Shown here one piece after another: positions 46,326-59,912 of a DNA stretch of 64,000 nucleotides. The stretch's first letter is position 1, and each line of letters starts with the position of its first letter. The translations under genes were made by a program, and so were the position numbers. Under the pieces are notes generated by a model. That model was not told the DNA's origin and ran no database searches. It saw nothing but the letters and a program-made list of their open reading frames with translations. The DNA lies in contig NZ_JAKCNS010000009.1 in the NCBI RefSeq assembly GCF_021440345.1, forward strand, positions 1 through 64,000, written 5' to 3'. Source of the stretch: Kluyvera intermedia (GTDB lineage Bacteria; Pseudomonadota; Gammaproteobacteria; Enterobacterales; Enterobacteriaceae).

Positions 46326-47645
46326 TCAGGCAAACCAGCTGTTGTTTCGCCAGTGACGACGCCAGATAAACGCCAGCGATAGGCCGCGCAGCGCCAGGAA
46401 GACGGCAAGCGCCAGCCACAGCCCGTGGTTGCCAAGCACCGGTAGCGCTAACAGCGTGAGCGCAAACCCCGCCGCCGCAACGGCCATGCTGTTACGCATC
46501 TCGGCGCCGCGCGTCGCACCGATAAACATGCCATCAAGCAGATAACACCACACGCCGATTATCGGGAGCACCATCTGCCAGATCACGTAGCGGTCAGCAA
46601 GCTCGCGTAGCTCGGGAATGGACGTCAGCAGCGCCACGATATGTTCCCCCAAAACGGCATAAACCAACGCAAAGGCCAGTGCGACCACACCGGCCTGACG
46701 GCATGCCGCTCGCCAGACCTCCAGTAGTTTACTGCCGTCGCGCGCGCCGTAGGCCTGACCAGAATGGGCTTCAACCGCATAGGCGAAGCCGTCCAGCGCG
46801 TAGGCGGTGAAGGTAAGCATGGTCATCAGCACGGCATTCACCGCGACAATATCGCTGCCAAGACGAGCACCAAAAACGGTTACCGCACCAAAGCACAGTT
46901 GCAGCAGCAGCGAGCGCAGCATGATGTCACGGTTCAACGCCAGCAGACGCCGGAAGTTGCCGTGCCAGGCCATTTTCAGCATCGCCCAGGAAATCCCGCG
47001 CATCACCAGTACCTTACGTACCATCCCTAAACCGACCAGCAAGGTCGCGTACTCGGCGATGGCCGTCGCTAACGCCGCCCCCTGCACGTTCATATGCAGC
47101 CCCATCACCAGCCACAGGTCGAGGACGATATTGAGTACGTTGCCCACCACCAGCAGCACGACCGGCGCGCGGGCATACTGAACGCCCAACAGCCAGCCCA
47201 GCAGCACCAGATTTGCCAGCGAAGCCGGGGCGCTTAGCCAACGGATGGAGAGAAAGCGTTGCGCCTGCTCCAGCACTTCACCGCTGCCACCGACGATAGA
47301 CAGCGCGAGATGAATCAGCGGATTTTTAAACAAGATGATCAGTAGACCAGCACCTAGCGCCAGCAGCAGCGGTTGTACCAGCGCACGGGCCAGCGCCTGC
47401 GGGTCTTTGGCGCCAAACGCCTGCGCCGTCAGGCCGGTGGTGCTCATACGCAAGAACAGCAGCAGCATAAACAGGAAGCTGGTTGCGGTCGCGCCAATGG
47501 CCACGCCACCCAGATAGACCGGGCTGTCGAGATGGCCAATCACGGCGGTATCTACCAACCCCAGCAGGGGCACGGTGATATTTGAGAAGATCATTGGTAG
47601 CGCAAGGCGCCACAGGGCCTTATCGGCGGAAGTCAGTAGCGGCAT
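46326..47645 (-). CDS. dinF: MATE family efflux transporter DinF
   Basis: A 439-residue multi-antimicrobial extrusion protein with 12 transmembrane helices, about 20 residues shorter than E. coli DinF. The N-terminal half (LALPMIFSNITVPLLGLVDTAVIGHL) and the pseudo-symmetric second half (LFGAVTVFGARLGSDIVAVNA-like) are both present. It lies downstream of lexA on the same strand (68-base gap with a hairpin) and is DNA-damage-inducible in E. coli by readthrough from lexA. In E. coli it contributes to oxidative and bile-salt tolerance. Confidence 0.94.
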   Translation of the reverse strand: MPLLTSADKALWRLALPMIFSNITVPLLGLVDTAVIGHLDSPVYLGGVAIGATATSFLFMLLLFLRMSTTGLTAQAFGAKDPQALARALVQPLLLALGAGLLIILFKNPLIHLALSIVGGSGEVLEQAQRFLSIRWLSAPASLANLVLLGWLLGVQYARAPVVLLVVGNVLNIVLDLWLVMGLHMNVQGAALATAIAEYATLLVGLGMVRKVLVMRGISWAMLKMAWHGNFRRLLALNRDIMLRSLLLQLCFGAVTVFGARLGSDIVAVNAVLMTMLTFTAYALDGFAYAVEAHSGQAYGARDGSKLLEVWRAACRQAGVVALAFALVYAVLGEHIVALLTSIPELRELADRYVIWQMVLPIIGVWCYLLDGMFIGATRGAEMRNSMAVAAAGFALTLLALPVLGNHGLWLALAVFLALRGLSLAFIWRRHWRNNSWFA

Positions 47646-47668
47646 GAGTGAGAACCAGAAAGAAAAAA

Positions 47669-47695
47669 GGCTGTGATAACGGAAGTATCACAGCC
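47669..47695 (-). terminator. Attenuator/terminator between lexA and dinF
   Basis: Perfect 10-base arms GGCTGTGATA and TATCACAGCC with a 7-base loop, followed on the minus strand by TTTTTTC. As dinF depends on the lexA promoter, it must be partly read through. Confidence 0.85.
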
Positions 47696-47713
47696 ATTTG
47701 AGAGAAGGGAGTG

Positions 47714-48322
47714 TTACAGCCACTCGCCGTTGCGGATAACGCCAACGGCCAGCCCTTCGATGGAGAAACTCTGCTGACGCAGATCGACCACGATAGGGGA
47801 AAACTCGCTGTTTTCCGGCAGCAGTTCGACGACGTTACCTTGTTTTTTCAGGCGTTTCACCGTCACTTCTTCATCGATACGCGCGACGACAACCTGACCG
47901 TTACGCACATCCTGGGTTTTATGCACCGCGAGCAGATCGCCATCCATAATACCGATATCTTTCATCGACATGCCGCTGACGCGCAGCAGGAAGTCGGCGC
48001 TCGGTTTAAACAGCGATGGATCGACCTGGTAATGGCCTTCAATGTGCTGCTGCGCCAGCAGCGGCTCGCCCGCCGCAACGCGGCCAATCAGCGGTAGGCC
48101 CACTTCTTCTTCCACCAGCAGGCGGATACCACGAGAGGCTCCGGAGACAATCTCAAGAACTCCTTTGCGCGCCAGCGCTTTCAGGTGTTCTTCAGCCGCA
48201 TTCGGGGAACGGAACCCCAAGCGCTGAGCAATTTCCGCACGCGTCGGCGGCATGCCCGTCTGGCTGATATGATCCCGGATGAGATCAAACACCTCTTGCT
48301 GCCTGGTCGTTAACGCTTTCAT
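47714..48322 (-). CDS. lexA: LexA repressor
   Basis: A 202-residue SOS repressor, identical in length to E. coli LexA. The N-terminal winged helix (residues 1-70) has the recognition helix at [18 protein letters not shown]. The self-cleavage site is Ala84-Gly85 (VAAGEP). The catalytic dyad is Ser119 (GMSMKD) and Lys156 (EVTVKRLK). Two SOS boxes sit just upstream, so it is autoregulated. It is followed by dinF. Confidence 0.99.
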   Translation of the reverse strand: MKALTTRQQEVFDLIRDHISQTGMPPTRAEIAQRLGFRSPNAAEEHLKALARKGVLEIVSGASRGIRLLVEEEVGLPLIGRVAAGEPLLAQQHIEGHYQVDPSLFKPSADFLLRVSGMSMKDIGIMDGDLLAVHKTQDVRNGQVVVARIDEEVTVKRLKKQGNVVELLPENSEFSPIVVDLRQQSFSIEGLAVGVIRNGEWL

Positions 48323-48330
48323 TCCGCCCC

Positions 48331-48346
48331 CTGGGTGTATATACAG
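48331..48346. promoter_or_regulatory. LexA box 1 of lexA
   Basis: CTGGGTGTATATACAG, 9 bases before the lexA ATG, with the CTG...CAG ends of the LexA consensus (one half is imperfect: CTGG). The same arrangement as in E. coli. Confidence 0.9.
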
Positions 48347-48351
48347 TTATG

Positions 48352-48367
48352 CTGTGAGTATATACAG
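48352..48367. promoter_or_regulatory. LexA box 2 of lexA
   Basis: CTGTGAGTATATACAG matches the consensus CTGT-N8-ACAG fully. The two boxes are spaced 21 bases start to start, which is two helical turns and allows cooperative binding. Confidence 0.95.
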
Positions 48368-48421
48368 CTAGTGCCTATTTTGGAACCATAAAACGCAGGA
48401 AATCAGGCAGTTTTCACAGCT

Positions 48422-48790
48422 TTAGTGGAAATGAGCCCACAGCAGGATAGCCCAGGTGATCAGCGCGACAAAAATCGACAGCAGCACGGCGGCTGAGCCC
48501 ATATCTTTCGCTCGCCCTGACAGCTCGTGATATTCCGAGCCAATACGGTCGACGACCGCTTCCAGTGCACTATTGAGAATTTCCACTATCATCACCAACA
48601 GAACGGAGCCGATAAGCAGCACGCGGGTGATAGGGTCAACATCCAGCCAGCAGGCAATGATAATCGCCAATACGGATGCAACCCCCTCCTGGCGAAATGC
48701 GGCTTCGTTGATCCATGCCGCGCGAAATCCTTTCCAGGAATATCCAGCTGCTTTGATAATTCGGGTGAGCCCAGTGGTATTATTGGCCAT
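48422..48790 (-). CDS. dgkA: Diacylglycerol kinase
   Basis: A 122-residue trimeric inner-membrane kinase that rephosphorylates diacylglycerol from membrane-derived oligosaccharide synthesis. Three transmembrane helices follow an N-terminal amphipathic helix. The active-site residues are in NEAAFRQE (Glu28 region) and EILNSALEAVVDRIG (Glu69, Asn72, Glu76 region). The length equals E. coli DgkA. It is divergent from plsB, as in E. coli. Confidence 0.97.
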   Translation of the reverse strand: MANNTTGLTRIIKAAGYSWKGFRAAWINEAAFRQEGVASVLAIIIACWLDVDPITRVLLIGSVLLVMIVEILNSALEAVVDRIGSEYHELSGRAKDMGSAAVLLSIFVALITWAILLWAHFH

Positions 48791-48975
48791 CTCAAGAACC
48801 TTTTACGTTATGACGTCAATGACAATGCGTACTTCACGTTGCTGCTGGGTTTACCGCCTTGCCGCCGCGCGAATCACTTAGTGTATTATTAAGAACCGGT
48901 AGAACAGAAATTCTGCCGACTTTCTGATATTCTTGCCGCGCATTTGCATGATTAACCAGAGGCTTTACATCGTTT

Positions 48976-51417
48976 ATGTCCGGCTGGCCACGAATTTACT
49001 ACAAATTACTGAATTTACCATTAAGTGTTCTGGTAAAGAGCAAGTCTATTCCGGCAGAACCTGCCCAGGAATTGGGGCTTGATACATCACGTCCAATTAT
49101 GTACGTCCTGCCTTACAACTCTAAGGCCGACTTACTGACTCTGCGCGCCCAGTGCCTTGCGCACGACCTGCCCGATCCGCTTGAACCGTTAGAAATCGAC
49201 GGCACCCTGCTGCCGCGCTACGTGTTCATTCACGGCGGCCCGCGCGTGTTCACCTACTACACGCCGAAAGAAGAGTCGATCAAACTGTTCCACGACTACC
49301 TCGACTTGCACCGCAGCAATCCGGATCTGGATGTGCAAATGGTGCCGGTGTCGGTGATGTTTGGGCGTTCTCCGGGTCGCGAGAAAGGTGAAGTCAATCC
49401 GCCACTGCGGATGCTGAACGGCTTCCAGAAATTCTTCGCCGTTTCCTGGCTGGGTCGCGATAGCTTCGTGCGTTTTTCTCCGTCCGTTTCTCTGCGCCGC
49501 ATGGCCGATGAACACGGCACGGACAAAACTATCGCCCAGAAGCTGGCCCGCGTTGCCCGTATGCACTTTGCTCGCCAGCGTCTGGCGGCAGTCGGCCCAC
49601 GCCTGCCTGCCCGTCACGACCTGTTCAAAAAACTGCTGGCATCCAAAGCCATCGCCAAAGCGGTGGAAGATGAAGCGCGCAGCAAAAAAATCTCCCACGA
49701 AAAAGCGCAGCAGAACGCGATTGCGCTGATGGAAGAGATTGCCGCGAACTTCTCCTACGAGATGATCCGCCTGACCGACCGTATCCTGAGCTTCACCTGG
49801 AACCGTCTGTATCAGGGGATTAACGTCAATAACGCCGAGCGCGTACGCCAGCTGGCGCACGATGGGCACGAGATTGTTTATGTTCCCTGTCACCGCAGCC
49901 ACATGGACTACCTGTTGCTCTCTTACGTGCTTTACCACCAGGGGCTGGTGCCGCCGCATATCGCCGCCGGTATTAACCTGAACTTCTGGCCAGCAGGCCC
50001 GATTTTCCGCCGCCTGGGCGCGTTCTTCATTCGCCGTACCTTTAAGGGTAACAAGCTGTACTCCACCGTATTCCGTGAATACCTCGGCGAGTTGTTCAGC
50101 CGCGGTTACTCCGTGGAGTACTTTGTGGAAGGCGGTCGTTCCCGTACCGGTCGTCTACTGGATCCGAAAACCGGCACATTGTCGATGACCATCCAGGCGA
50201 TGCTGCGCGGCGGTACCCGTCCAATCACCCTGGTGCCGATTTATATTGGCTACGAGCACGTGATGGAAGTGGGCACCTACGCGAAAGAACTGCGCGGCGC
50301 GACCAAAGAGAAAGAGAGCCTGCCGCAGATGCTGAAGGGTCTGAGCAAGCTGCGTAATCTCGGTCAGGGCTACGTCAACTTCGGCGAACCGATGCCGCTG
50401 ATGACCTACCTGAACCACCACGTGCCGGAGTGGCGCGAGTCTATCGACCCGATTGAAGCCGTACGTCCAGCGTGGCTGACGCCAACCGTCAATAAAATGG
50501 CGGCAGAGCTGATGGTGCGTATCAACAATGCCGGTGCGGCCAACGCCATGAACCTGTGCTGTACCGCGCTGCTGGCCTCTCGTCAGCGCTCGTTGACCCG
50601 TGAGCAGTTAACGCAGCAGCTGGATTGTTATCTGGCCCTGATGCATAACGCGCCTTATGCGCCGGATGCCACCGCACCGAAAGCCTCTGCCAGCGAGCTC
50701 ATCGACCACGCGCTGCAGATGAACAAGTTCGAAGTCGAGAAAGATACCATCGGCGATATCATCATTCTGCCGCGCGAGCAGGCAGTACTGATGACCTACT
50801 ACCGCAACAACATTGCGCACATGCTGATTATGCCTTCGCTGCTGGCGTCGATTATGACCCAACATCGGGAGATCACCCGTGGGCAGGTTGCGGACTATAT
50901 CGACACTCTGTACCCAATGCTGAAAGCCGAGCTGTTCCTGCGCTGGGAGCGTGAGGAGCTGCCGACGGTTATCGATACGCTGATTGCCGAGATGGAACGT
51001 CAGGAGCTGATTACCGTAAGCGGCGATGAACTGCGCATCAACGCTTCGCACTCCCGTACGCTGCAACTGCTGGCGGCCGGGGCGCGCGAAACGCTGCAAC
51101 GCTACGCCATCACCTTCTGGCTACTGAGCGGTAACCCGTCGATGAACCGCAGCACGCTGGAGAAAGAGAGCCGTACGCTGGCACAACGTCTGTCCGTGCT
51201 GCACGGCATCAACTCGCCGGAGTTCTTCGATAAAGCGGTATTCTCATCGCTGGTGTTAACCCTGCGCGATGAAGGCTATATCAGCGACAGCGGCGATGCC
51301 GAACCAGAAGAGACGATGAAGGTTTACCAGATGATGGCAAGCCTGATTACCTCGGACGTGCGCCTGACGATTGAAAGCGTGACGCAAGACGAAGAACCTA
51401 CGCCAAAAGATGCCTGA
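48976..51417 (+). CDS. plsB: Glycerol-3-phosphate acyltransferase PlsB
   Basis: An 813-residue inner-membrane acyltransferase that makes lysophosphatidate, the first step of phospholipid synthesis, from glycerol-3-phosphate and acyl-ACP or acyl-CoA. The catalytic HX4D motif is His306-Asp311 (CHRSHMDYL). The other glycerolipid-acyltransferase blocks are [26 protein letters not shown] and [11 protein letters not shown]. The ATG at 48976 gives the E. coli-like start [10 protein letters not shown]. The Shine-Dalgarno is weak. The C-terminal 200 residues are a helical domain characteristic of the long PlsB form. Confidence 0.97.
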   Translation: MSGWPRIYYKLLNLPLSVLVKSKSIPAEPAQELGLDTSRPIMYVLPYNSKADLLTLRAQCLAHDLPDPLEPLEIDGTLLPRYVFIHGGPRVFTYYTPKEESIKLFHDYLDLHRSNPDLDVQMVPVSVMFGRSPGREKGEVNPPLRMLNGFQKFFAVSWLGRDSFVRFSPSVSLRRMADEHGTDKTIAQKLARVARMHFARQRLAAVGPRLPARHDLFKKLLASKAIAKAVEDEARSKKISHEKAQQNAIALMEEIAANFSYEMIRLTDRILSFTWNRLYQGINVNNAERVRQLAHDGHEIVYVPCHRSHMDYLLLSYVLYHQGLVPPHIAAGINLNFWPAGPIFRRLGAFFIRRTFKGNKLYSTVFREYLGELFSRGYSVEYFVEGGRSRTGRLLDPKTGTLSMTIQAMLRGGTRPITLVPIYIGYEHVMEVGTYAKELRGATKEKESLPQMLKGLSKLRNLGQGYVNFGEPMPLMTYLNHHVPEWRESIDPIEAVRPAWLTPTVNKMAAELMVRINNAGAANAMNLCCTALLASRQRSLTREQLTQQLDCYLALMHNAPYAPDATAPKASASELIDHALQMNKFEVEKDTIGDIIILPREQAVLMTYYRNNIAHMLIMPSLLASIMTQHREITRGQVADYIDTLYPMLKAELFLRWEREELPTVIDTLIAEMERQELITVSGDELRINASHSRTLQLLAAGARETLQRYAITFWLLSGNPSMNRSTLEKESRTLAQRLSVLHGINSPEFFDKAVFSSLVLTLRDEGYISDSGDAEPEETMKVYQMMASLITSDVRLTIESVTQDEEPTPKDA

Positions 51418-51471
51418 TAGCGCGTCGCTTGGTTGAGTGTATGTCGTGCGACATCACTCTGCGCACGACAC

Positions 51472-51502
51472 AAAAAAGCCGGATAATTATCCGGCTTTTT
51501 TT
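51472..51502. terminator. Bidirectional terminator between plsB and ubiA
   Basis: Stem AAAAAAGCCGGATAA/TTATCCGGCTTTTTT (12 or more base pairs with almost no loop) between convergent genes, so it can serve both strands. Confidence 0.93.
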
Positions 51503-51508
51503 ATCGCA

Positions 51509-52381
51509 TCAGAACTGCCAGTAACTCATCGCCAGCCCAATAAACAGCACCAGACCGACGTAGTTATTGTTGAGGAATGCCTGGAAGCATGGCCCACGCT
51601 CGCGGTTGCGGATCAGCTTTTGTTGATAGACAAACAGCGCCCCGGCAATCAGGATTGACCAGTAGAATTCCCAGTGCAGCCCGTTCAGCCAGCCAATAAC
51701 CGCCATCAGCCCCAGCACGCATGCCTGGAGAATACCAATAATTAAGCGGTCGTTTTCACCGAACAGAATCGCCGTCGATTTGATACCGATTTTCACGTCG
51801 TCATCACGATCAACCATCGCGTATTGAGTATCGTAGGCCACCGCCCACAGGATGTTCGCCAGCAGCATCAGCCAGCAGCTGAGCGGCAGCGATTCGCTGA
51901 CCGCCGCGAACGCCATCGGAATCGACCAGCCAAACGCCGCCCCCAGCACCACCTGCGGCAGATGGGTATAACGCTTCATAAACGGATAAACCCAGGCCAG
52001 CGCCAGACCGGCAACCGACAGCAGGATAGTCATGGTATTGAGCGTCAGTACCAGCAGGAATGACAGCAGCACCAGCACGGCGAACAGGATCCGCGCCTCT
52101 TTCTCACTGACGGCACCGCTTGGCAACGGGCGATTGGCCGTGCGTTTTACATGGCCATCAAATTTGCGATCCGCGTAGTCATTCACCACACAGCCTGCGG
52201 CGCGCATCAGCCAGACGCCAGCCACGAACACCGCCAGGATCCACAGCGGCGGCACGCCCGGTGCTGCGATCCAAAGCGCCCATAGGGTTGGCCACAGCAG
52301 CAGCAGCGCGCCGATCGGTTTGTCCGTGCGCATCAGTTGATGATAAGCCAGCAGCTTGTTCGGCCTAAGACTCCTCTCCAT
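51509..52381 (-). CDS. ubiA: 4-hydroxybenzoate octaprenyltransferase
   Basis: A 290-residue polytopic prenyltransferase that attaches the isoprenoid tail to 4-hydroxybenzoate in ubiquinone synthesis. Two Asp-rich motifs bind Mg-prenyl diphosphate: [19 protein letters not shown] and [19 protein letters not shown]. About nine helices. I start at ATG 52381 (AGGAAGAAG upstream), which matches E. coli. It follows ubiC by 14 bases and is co-transcribed with it. Confidence 0.97.
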   Translation of the reverse strand: MERSLRPNKLLAYHQLMRTDKPIGALLLLWPTLWALWIAAPGVPPLWILAVFVAGVWLMRAAGCVVNDYADRKFDGHVKRTANRPLPSGAVSEKEARILFAVLVLLSFLLVLTLNTMTILLSVAGLALAWVYPFMKRYTHLPQVVLGAAFGWSIPMAFAAVSESLPLSCWLMLLANILWAVAYDTQYAMVDRDDDVKIGIKSTAILFGENDRLIIGILQACVLGLMAVIGWLNGLHWEFYWSILIAGALFVYQQKLIRNRERGPCFQAFLNNNYVGLVLFIGLAMSYWQF

Positions 52382-52395
52382 TTTTCTTCTTCCTC

Positions 52396-52893
52396 TTAGT
52401 ACAACGGCGATGCCGGTAAAAACAGCTCTGTCAGCAGCAGCGGTTTTCCACTCAAGCGGAGGCGGGAACGACGCCCCCACAGCGCATCATGACGGCCAAT
52501 TTCGATAAAATCGCGGGTCAACTGGGAGGACGTAAACAGATACCGGCCCAACGGCGTCTGCCCCAGTTGCTGTAGCGCCAGCTCAGGCCCGCACAGGGTC
52601 GATTCCGGCACCACGGTACGCCCGGCAAGCCACGGCTCACCCCCGACGCACAATAATATTTCTCGCAGCCAATAGCGAGGTTCATCCGCAAGCAAATGCT
52701 GTTCATCGACCAGCGCATCGCGACAGATAAATTCTTCGTTTAATAGCGTAACGCTAACCGGTTTCCCGTATTGCTCAAACCGTTTGGTCATCGAGTCTTC
52801 CAGCATCAGCCAGTCGCGCTGAGCCGGTTCAAGCGGGGGAACGACGTCAAAATAGCGCAAAGCACGCAGCTGCGTCAGTGCAGAGTGCGACAT
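52396..52893 (-). CDS. ubiC: Chorismate pyruvate-lyase UbiC
   Basis: A 165-residue cytoplasmic enzyme that converts chorismate to 4-hydroxybenzoate and pyruvate, the first step of ubiquinone synthesis. Conserved segments are [20 protein letters not shown]-like, [24 protein letters not shown] with the active-site Arg, and [25 protein letters not shown] precedes the ATG at 52893, giving the E. coli length; longer in-frame starts are unlikely. It forms the ubiCA operon. Confidence 0.96.
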   Translation of the reverse strand: MSHSALTQLRALRYFDVVPPLEPAQRDWLMLEDSMTKRFEQYGKPVSVTLLNEEFICRDALVDEQHLLADEPRYWLREILLCVGGEPWLAGRTVVPESTLCGPELALQQLGQTPLGRYLFTSSQLTRDFIEIGRHDALWGRRSRLRLSGKPLLLTELFLPASPLY

Positions 52894-53071
52894 GCCTGTC
52901 TCTCCAATACATAGCGTTGGGTTATTGTATCGCAGAAAGGCGCGTGAGGGGGTGCAGGAATGGTCAAATACGATCAAGAGCGCAACAGCACTGCAACAGT
53001 CGCCGTGACGCGCCAGGCACACCTCATCAGGAATATCTCCAACGCCGAAGTCGCCTGAAGAGTGAGGTGTA

Positions 53072-53100
53072 TAAAAAAGGTGCGCCCCTAAGGGCACACC
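53072..53100 (-). terminator. Intrinsic terminator of malM
   Basis: Arms GGTGCGCCC and GGGCACACC (one mismatch, CTAA loop). On the minus strand TTTTTTATA follows. It lies about 40 bases beyond the malM stop. Confidence 0.85.
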
Positions 53101-53138
53101 GAAAGGCTTCGCCTAAACATCGGCGCTGTGGGGAGAAC

Positions 53139-54077
53139 TTACCCCTTGCCTTTTACAGCGCCGATAAAGGTGGAACGAGCAGATTTGGAGCCCAGGCGTT
53201 CGGCTTCATTCATCAGCTTCAGGGCCTTGTCGATATCCCCTTTCGCCACGGCCTGTTTAATACCGTTATTGAAGTAGCTTTCCGTATCGTTGAGCATCGG
53301 CTCGGCTTTCGCCGCCGGAGCCGGAGCTGCCACCGGCGCGGCGACAGGCGCTGCGTAGGCTGGTGCAGCAGTATTACCCACGGTTACCGGTGCTGGGCCG
53401 GAGGAGCCGAACAGCGGGCCAACCAATACGCTGGAGCTGCTGTTGGTTTTCACCTTCAGCTTCACCAGGCCATCGGTAGTGTGTTTCGCCACCGGGTCAG
53501 GAATATCCGGCACCGCGTTGCCGATACCTTTGGCATAGGCTTTGGCCGGATCCAGCAACGTAGTGGTCTGCTGGAGATCTTTAGCGGTCGTGAAGACCAG
53601 CACGTAGAGTTTTTGCTGGCCCAGCGCCGGCGTCAGGCGCATTTCACCTTCCAGACGGTCAGCGCTCATCACGCCCGGTGCCTGATAGGTAAAGTAGCTG
53701 CTTGGGAAGTAGGCCGAAGGAGTCATATTCTGGTCAAGAATCAACACATTCGGCGCAAAGACGTTAGTTTGTTTATTCACTTCGCTGGTCAGGGTCAGCG
53801 TTAGCTCGCCAATATTAGCCGGCACGCTGTAGGCGACCACTTTACCGGTAATGCCCGGGACGTTAAGCGTTTGCCCGCCCACGGCAATCTGCGTGGACTG
53901 CACTTTAGATTGATCGACCGGCGTCCAGGTAAGCTGTTGCAGGTCGCTGGTTGGGATGGTTGGCGCAGCGCTGGTATTTTGCGGCACATAGTTGACGTCG
54001 GCGAGGCTGATACCCGGGACGCTCGCCAGCAATCCAGCGGATAAGCACAGAGCAACGAGACTTTTTTTCATTTTCAT
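53139..54077 (-). CDS. malM: Maltose operon periplasmic protein MalM
   Basis: A 312-residue exported protein (E. coli 306) of unknown biochemical function, always last in malK-lamB-malM. The signal peptide is residues 1-26 (cut SLA/DVN). Two domains are joined by a Pro/Ala linker (AAPAYAAPVAAPVAAPAPAA, about residues 238-257), and the C-terminus is a short helical repeat region (TESYFNNGIKQAVAKGD...). The linker looks longer than I recall for E. coli. It ends with a terminator before ubiC. Confidence 0.94.
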   Translation of the reverse strand: MKMKKSLVALCLSAGLLASVPGISLADVNYVPQNTSAAPTIPTSDLQQLTWTPVDQSKVQSTQIAVGGQTLNVPGITGKVVAYSVPANIGELTLTLTSEVNKQTNVFAPNVLILDQNMTPSAYFPSSYFTYQAPGVMSADRLEGEMRLTPALGQQKLYVLVFTTAKDLQQTTTLLDPAKAYAKGIGNAVPDIPDPVAKHTTDGLVKLKVKTNSSSSVLVGPLFGSSGPAPVTVGNTAAPAYAAPVAAPVAAPAPAAKAEPMLNDTESYFNNGIKQAVAKGDIDKALKLMNEAERLGSKSARSTFIGAVKGKG

Positions 54078-54144
54078 TATGATGACCTCAGAAATCGTCA
54101 GTCTAGCGGTGGCCAGGCAATAGCGCGCTAAACCTTACGGAACA

Positions 54145-54162
54145 GAGGGGCTTGCGCCCCTC
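54145..54162 (-). terminator. Hairpin between lamB and malM
   Basis: GAGGGGC/GCCCCTC with a TTGC loop, without a T run. It lies about 30 bases after lamB and probably acts as an mRNA stabiliser or partial terminator that favours lamB over malM expression. Confidence 0.55.
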
Positions 54163-54191
54163 GTCGGTTGTTACATCAGGCTAGTACTGAA

Positions 54192-55514
<1,323 letters not shown>

Positions 55515-55616
55515 CTATTCTATCTCCTGAGATCATTGCTTTTCTTTAACATTCCACCCGGTAACGCCTTATCGCTGGCGGTGTAAGGGCTTCGTGCTTG
55601 TTTTGTTATGGGACTC

Positions 55617-56726
55617 TTAAACGCCGGGTTCTTTATGCAGCCGACGACATGCGGTGCCATCTTCACGGAACAGATGACAACGCTCTGGCGGCAAACCGAT
55701 GGCGAATGTGGCACCCTCTTCTACCAACACCACGTCGTTCTGGCGGTACACCAGGTTTTGACGAATGGCGGGGATCTGGATATGAATTTGTGTTTCGTGA
55801 CCAAGCTGTTCAACAACATTCACCACGCCTTCCAGCGTCACATCGGCGATGTGGCTAGGCAGCAGGTGTTCAGGGCGGATACCCAGCGACATGTTGGTTC
55901 CCACGGTGACGTTGTTGCTCTCCACCGGTAGCCAGATTTGCTGGCGGTTTGGCAGTTCAACCTGTACCTGCTCAATGGCGGTCGCCGTGACTTTAACCGG
56001 CAGGAAGTTCATCTTCGGCGAGCCGATAAAGCCCGCGACAAAACGGTCGGCCGGATAGTGATACAGCTCCAGCGGTTTACCCACCTGCGCCACGCGACCG
56101 GCATCCAGCACCACGATTTTGTCGGCCAGGGTCATCGCTTCGACCTGGTCGTGGGTGACGTAAATCATCGTGCGACCAAGGCGTTTGTGCAGACGGGAAA
56201 TTTCAATACGCATCTGAACGCGCAGTGCGGCATCCAGGTTAGAAAGCGGTTCATCGAGCAGGAATACGCGAGGTTCTGCCACCAGCGTACGGCCAATAGC
56301 GACACGCTGACGCTGACCGCCGGAAAGGGCTTTTGGCTTACGTTCCAGCAGATGAGCCAACTGCAAGACTTCAGCAACCTGAGTCACACGCTGGTTGATA
56401 ACTTCTTTTTTGGCACCAGCCAGCTTCAGGCCAAAGGACATGTTTTCAGCGACGGAAAGATGGGGATACAGCGCATAGGACTGGAAGACCATGCCCACGC
56501 CACGCTCGGCGGGCGGGATATCGTTCATGCGGGTTCCACCGATCATCAGATCGCCGCTGGTGATGGTTTCGAGGCCCGCGATCATACGCAGCAGGGTTGA
56601 TTTACCGCAGCCCGATGGCCCGACAAACACCACGAATTCCCCTTCCTGGATATCGAGGTTGATATCTTTCGATACCACCACATCGCCCCAGGCTTTCGTT
56701 ACATTGCGTAGCTGTACGTTCGCCAT
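55617..56726 (-). CDS. malK: Maltose/maltodextrin ABC transporter ATPase MalK
   Basis: A 369-residue ATPase (E. coli 371). The nucleotide-binding domain has Walker [10 protein letters not shown] (36-44, Lys42), signature [13 protein letters not shown], Walker [14 protein letters not shown] and the switch His in [10 protein letters not shown]. The C-terminal regulatory domain (about 235-369) binds MalT and unphosphorylated EIIA-Glc for inducer exclusion. It drives uptake through MalFG. The operon is divergent from malEFG with a shared control region. Confidence 0.98.
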   Translation of the reverse strand: MANVQLRNVTKAWGDVVVSKDINLDIQEGEFVVFVGPSGCGKSTLLRMIAGLETITSGDLMIGGTRMNDIPPAERGVGMVFQSYALYPHLSVAENMSFGLKLAGAKKEVINQRVTQVAEVLQLAHLLERKPKALSGGQRQRVAIGRTLVAEPRVFLLDEPLSNLDAALRVQMRIEISRLHKRLGRTMIYVTHDQVEAMTLADKIVVLDAGRVAQVGKPLELYHYPADRFVAGFIGSPKMNFLPVKVTATAIEQVQVELPNRQQIWLPVESNNVTVGTNMSLGIRPEHLLPSHIADVTLEGVVNVVEQLGHETQIHIQIPAIRQNLVYRQNDVVLVEEGATFAIGLPPERCHLFREDGTACRRLHKEPGV

Positions 56727-58289
<1,563 letters not shown>

Positions 58290-58299
58290 TGCTTTTATC

Positions 58300-58320
58300 C
58301 CCTCTCCCCTAGGGAGAGGG
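58300..58320. repeat. Palindromic intergenic repeat, copy 4, between malE and malF
   Basis: Perfect 9-base arms CCCTCTCCC and GGGAGAGGG with a CTA loop, 10 bases after the malE stop. It is the core of the family seen at 8367, 8482 and 12281. In E. coli this interval holds REP sequences that protect malE mRNA from 3' decay and keep MalE far above MalF; this unrelated palindrome probably does the same job (inference). Confidence 0.8.
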
Positions 58321-58353
58321 AGAAAAGAACAATCGTTGTAGAGGAAGATCCCC

Positions 58354-59898
58354 ATGGATGTCATTAAAAAGAAACATTGGTGGCAAAGCGACACGCTGAA
58401 ATGGTCAGTGATTGGTCTGCTTGGCCTACTGGTGGCTTACCTTGTTGTTTTAATGTATGCACAAGGGGAATATCTGTTCGCCATCATGACGCTGATTTTA
58501 AGTTCAGCGGGCCTGTATATTTTCGCCAATCGTAAAACCTACGCCTGGCGCTATGTTTACCCAGGCGTGGCCGGGATGGGGCTGTTCGTCCTGTTCCCAC
58601 TGATTTGTACTATCGCCATTGCCTTTACCAACTACAGCAGCACCAACCAGCTGACCTTCGAACGCGCCCAGGAAGTTCTGATGGACCGTTCCTATCAGGC
58701 AGGTAAAACCTACAACTTTGGCCTGTATCCTGCGGGCGATGAGTGGCAGCTGGCCCTCACCGACGGCGAAAGCGGTAAAAACTATCTCTCCGACGCCTTT
58801 AAATTTGGCGGCGAGCAAAAACTGCAGCTCAAAGAAACCGACGCCCTGCCAACCGGCGAACGCGCGGCATTACGCATCATCACCCAGAATCGTCAGGCGC
58901 TAAACCAGCTGACGGCGGTTCTGCCGGATGAAAGCAAAGTCACCATGAGCTCGCTGCGCCAGTTCTCTGGCACCCAGCCGCTCTATACGCTGGCCGATGA
59001 TGGCCTGCTGACCAACAACCAAAGCGGCGTCAAATACCGTCCTAACGGCGATATTGGCTACTACCAGACCATCAACGCCGACGGTAGCTGGGGCAGTGAA
59101 AAGCTGAGCCCGGGCTACACCGTCAGCATCGGCTGGGACAACTTCACCCGCGTCTTTACCGATGAAGGTATCAAGAAACCGTTCTTCGAAATCTTCGTCT
59201 GGACGGTGGTCTTCTCGGTTCTGACGGTGGTACTAACCGTGGCGGTCGGCATGATTCTGGCCTGCGTCGTCCAGTGGGAATCGCTGAAAGGCAAAGCCAT
59301 CTACCGCGTGCTGCTGATTCTGCCGTATGCCGTACCGTCGTTTATCTCGATTCTGATTTTCAAAGGGCTGTTCAACCAGAGCTTTGGTGAAATCAACATG
59401 ATGCTGAGCGCGCTGTTCGGTATCAAACCGGCCTGGTTCAGCGACCCAACCACCGCCCGTTCGATGATTGTTATCGTCAACACCTGGCTTGGCTATCCAT
59501 ACATGATGATCCTGTGCATGGGCCTGCTGAAAGCGATTCCGGACGACCTGTACGAAGCATCGGCAATGGATGGCGCAGGGCCGTTCCAGAACTTCTTTAA
59601 AATTACGTTCCCGCTGTTGATTAAGCCGCTAACGCCGCTGATGATCGCCAGCTTCGCCTTTAACTTTAACAACTTCGTGCTGATTCAGCTGTTGACCAAC
59701 GGTGGCCCGGATCGTCTCGGCACCACCACGCCGGCCGGCTATACCGACCTGCTGGTCAGCTACACCTACCGTATCGCCTTTGAAGGCGGCGGCGGCCAGG
59801 ACTTTGGTCTGGCGGCAGCGATTGCAACGCTTATCTTCCTGCTGGTGGGGGCGCTCGCGATAGTGAACCTGAAAGCCACTCGTATGAAGTTTGATTAA
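58354..59898 (+). CDS. malF: Maltose ABC transporter permease MalF
   Basis: A 514-residue inner-membrane permease (E. coli 514). Eight transmembrane helices with the large periplasmic P2 loop (about residues 95-275) that contacts MalE. The EAA loop for MalK coupling is [21 protein letters not shown] near residue 400. AGAGGAAG precedes the ATG. It is followed by malG after 14 bases. Confidence 0.98.
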   Translation: MDVIKKKHWWQSDTLKWSVIGLLGLLVAYLVVLMYAQGEYLFAIMTLILSSAGLYIFANRKTYAWRYVYPGVAGMGLFVLFPLICTIAIAFTNYSSTNQLTFERAQEVLMDRSYQAGKTYNFGLYPAGDEWQLALTDGESGKNYLSDAFKFGGEQKLQLKETDALPTGERAALRIITQNRQALNQLTAVLPDESKVTMSSLRQFSGTQPLYTLADDGLLTNNQSGVKYRPNGDIGYYQTINADGSWGSEKLSPGYTVSIGWDNFTRVFTDEGIKKPFFEIFVWTVVFSVLTVVLTVAVGMILACVVQWESLKGKAIYRVLLILPYAVPSFISILIFKGLFNQSFGEINMMLSALFGIKPAWFSDPTTARSMIVIVNTWLGYPYMMILCMGLLKAIPDDLYEASAMDGAGPFQNFFKITFPLLIKPLTPLMIASFAFNFNNFVLIQLLTNGGPDRLGTTTPAGYTDLLVSYTYRIAFEGGGGQDFGLAAAIATLIFLLVGALAIVNLKATRMKFD

Positions 59899-59912
59899 GG
59901 GAGACAACGATC

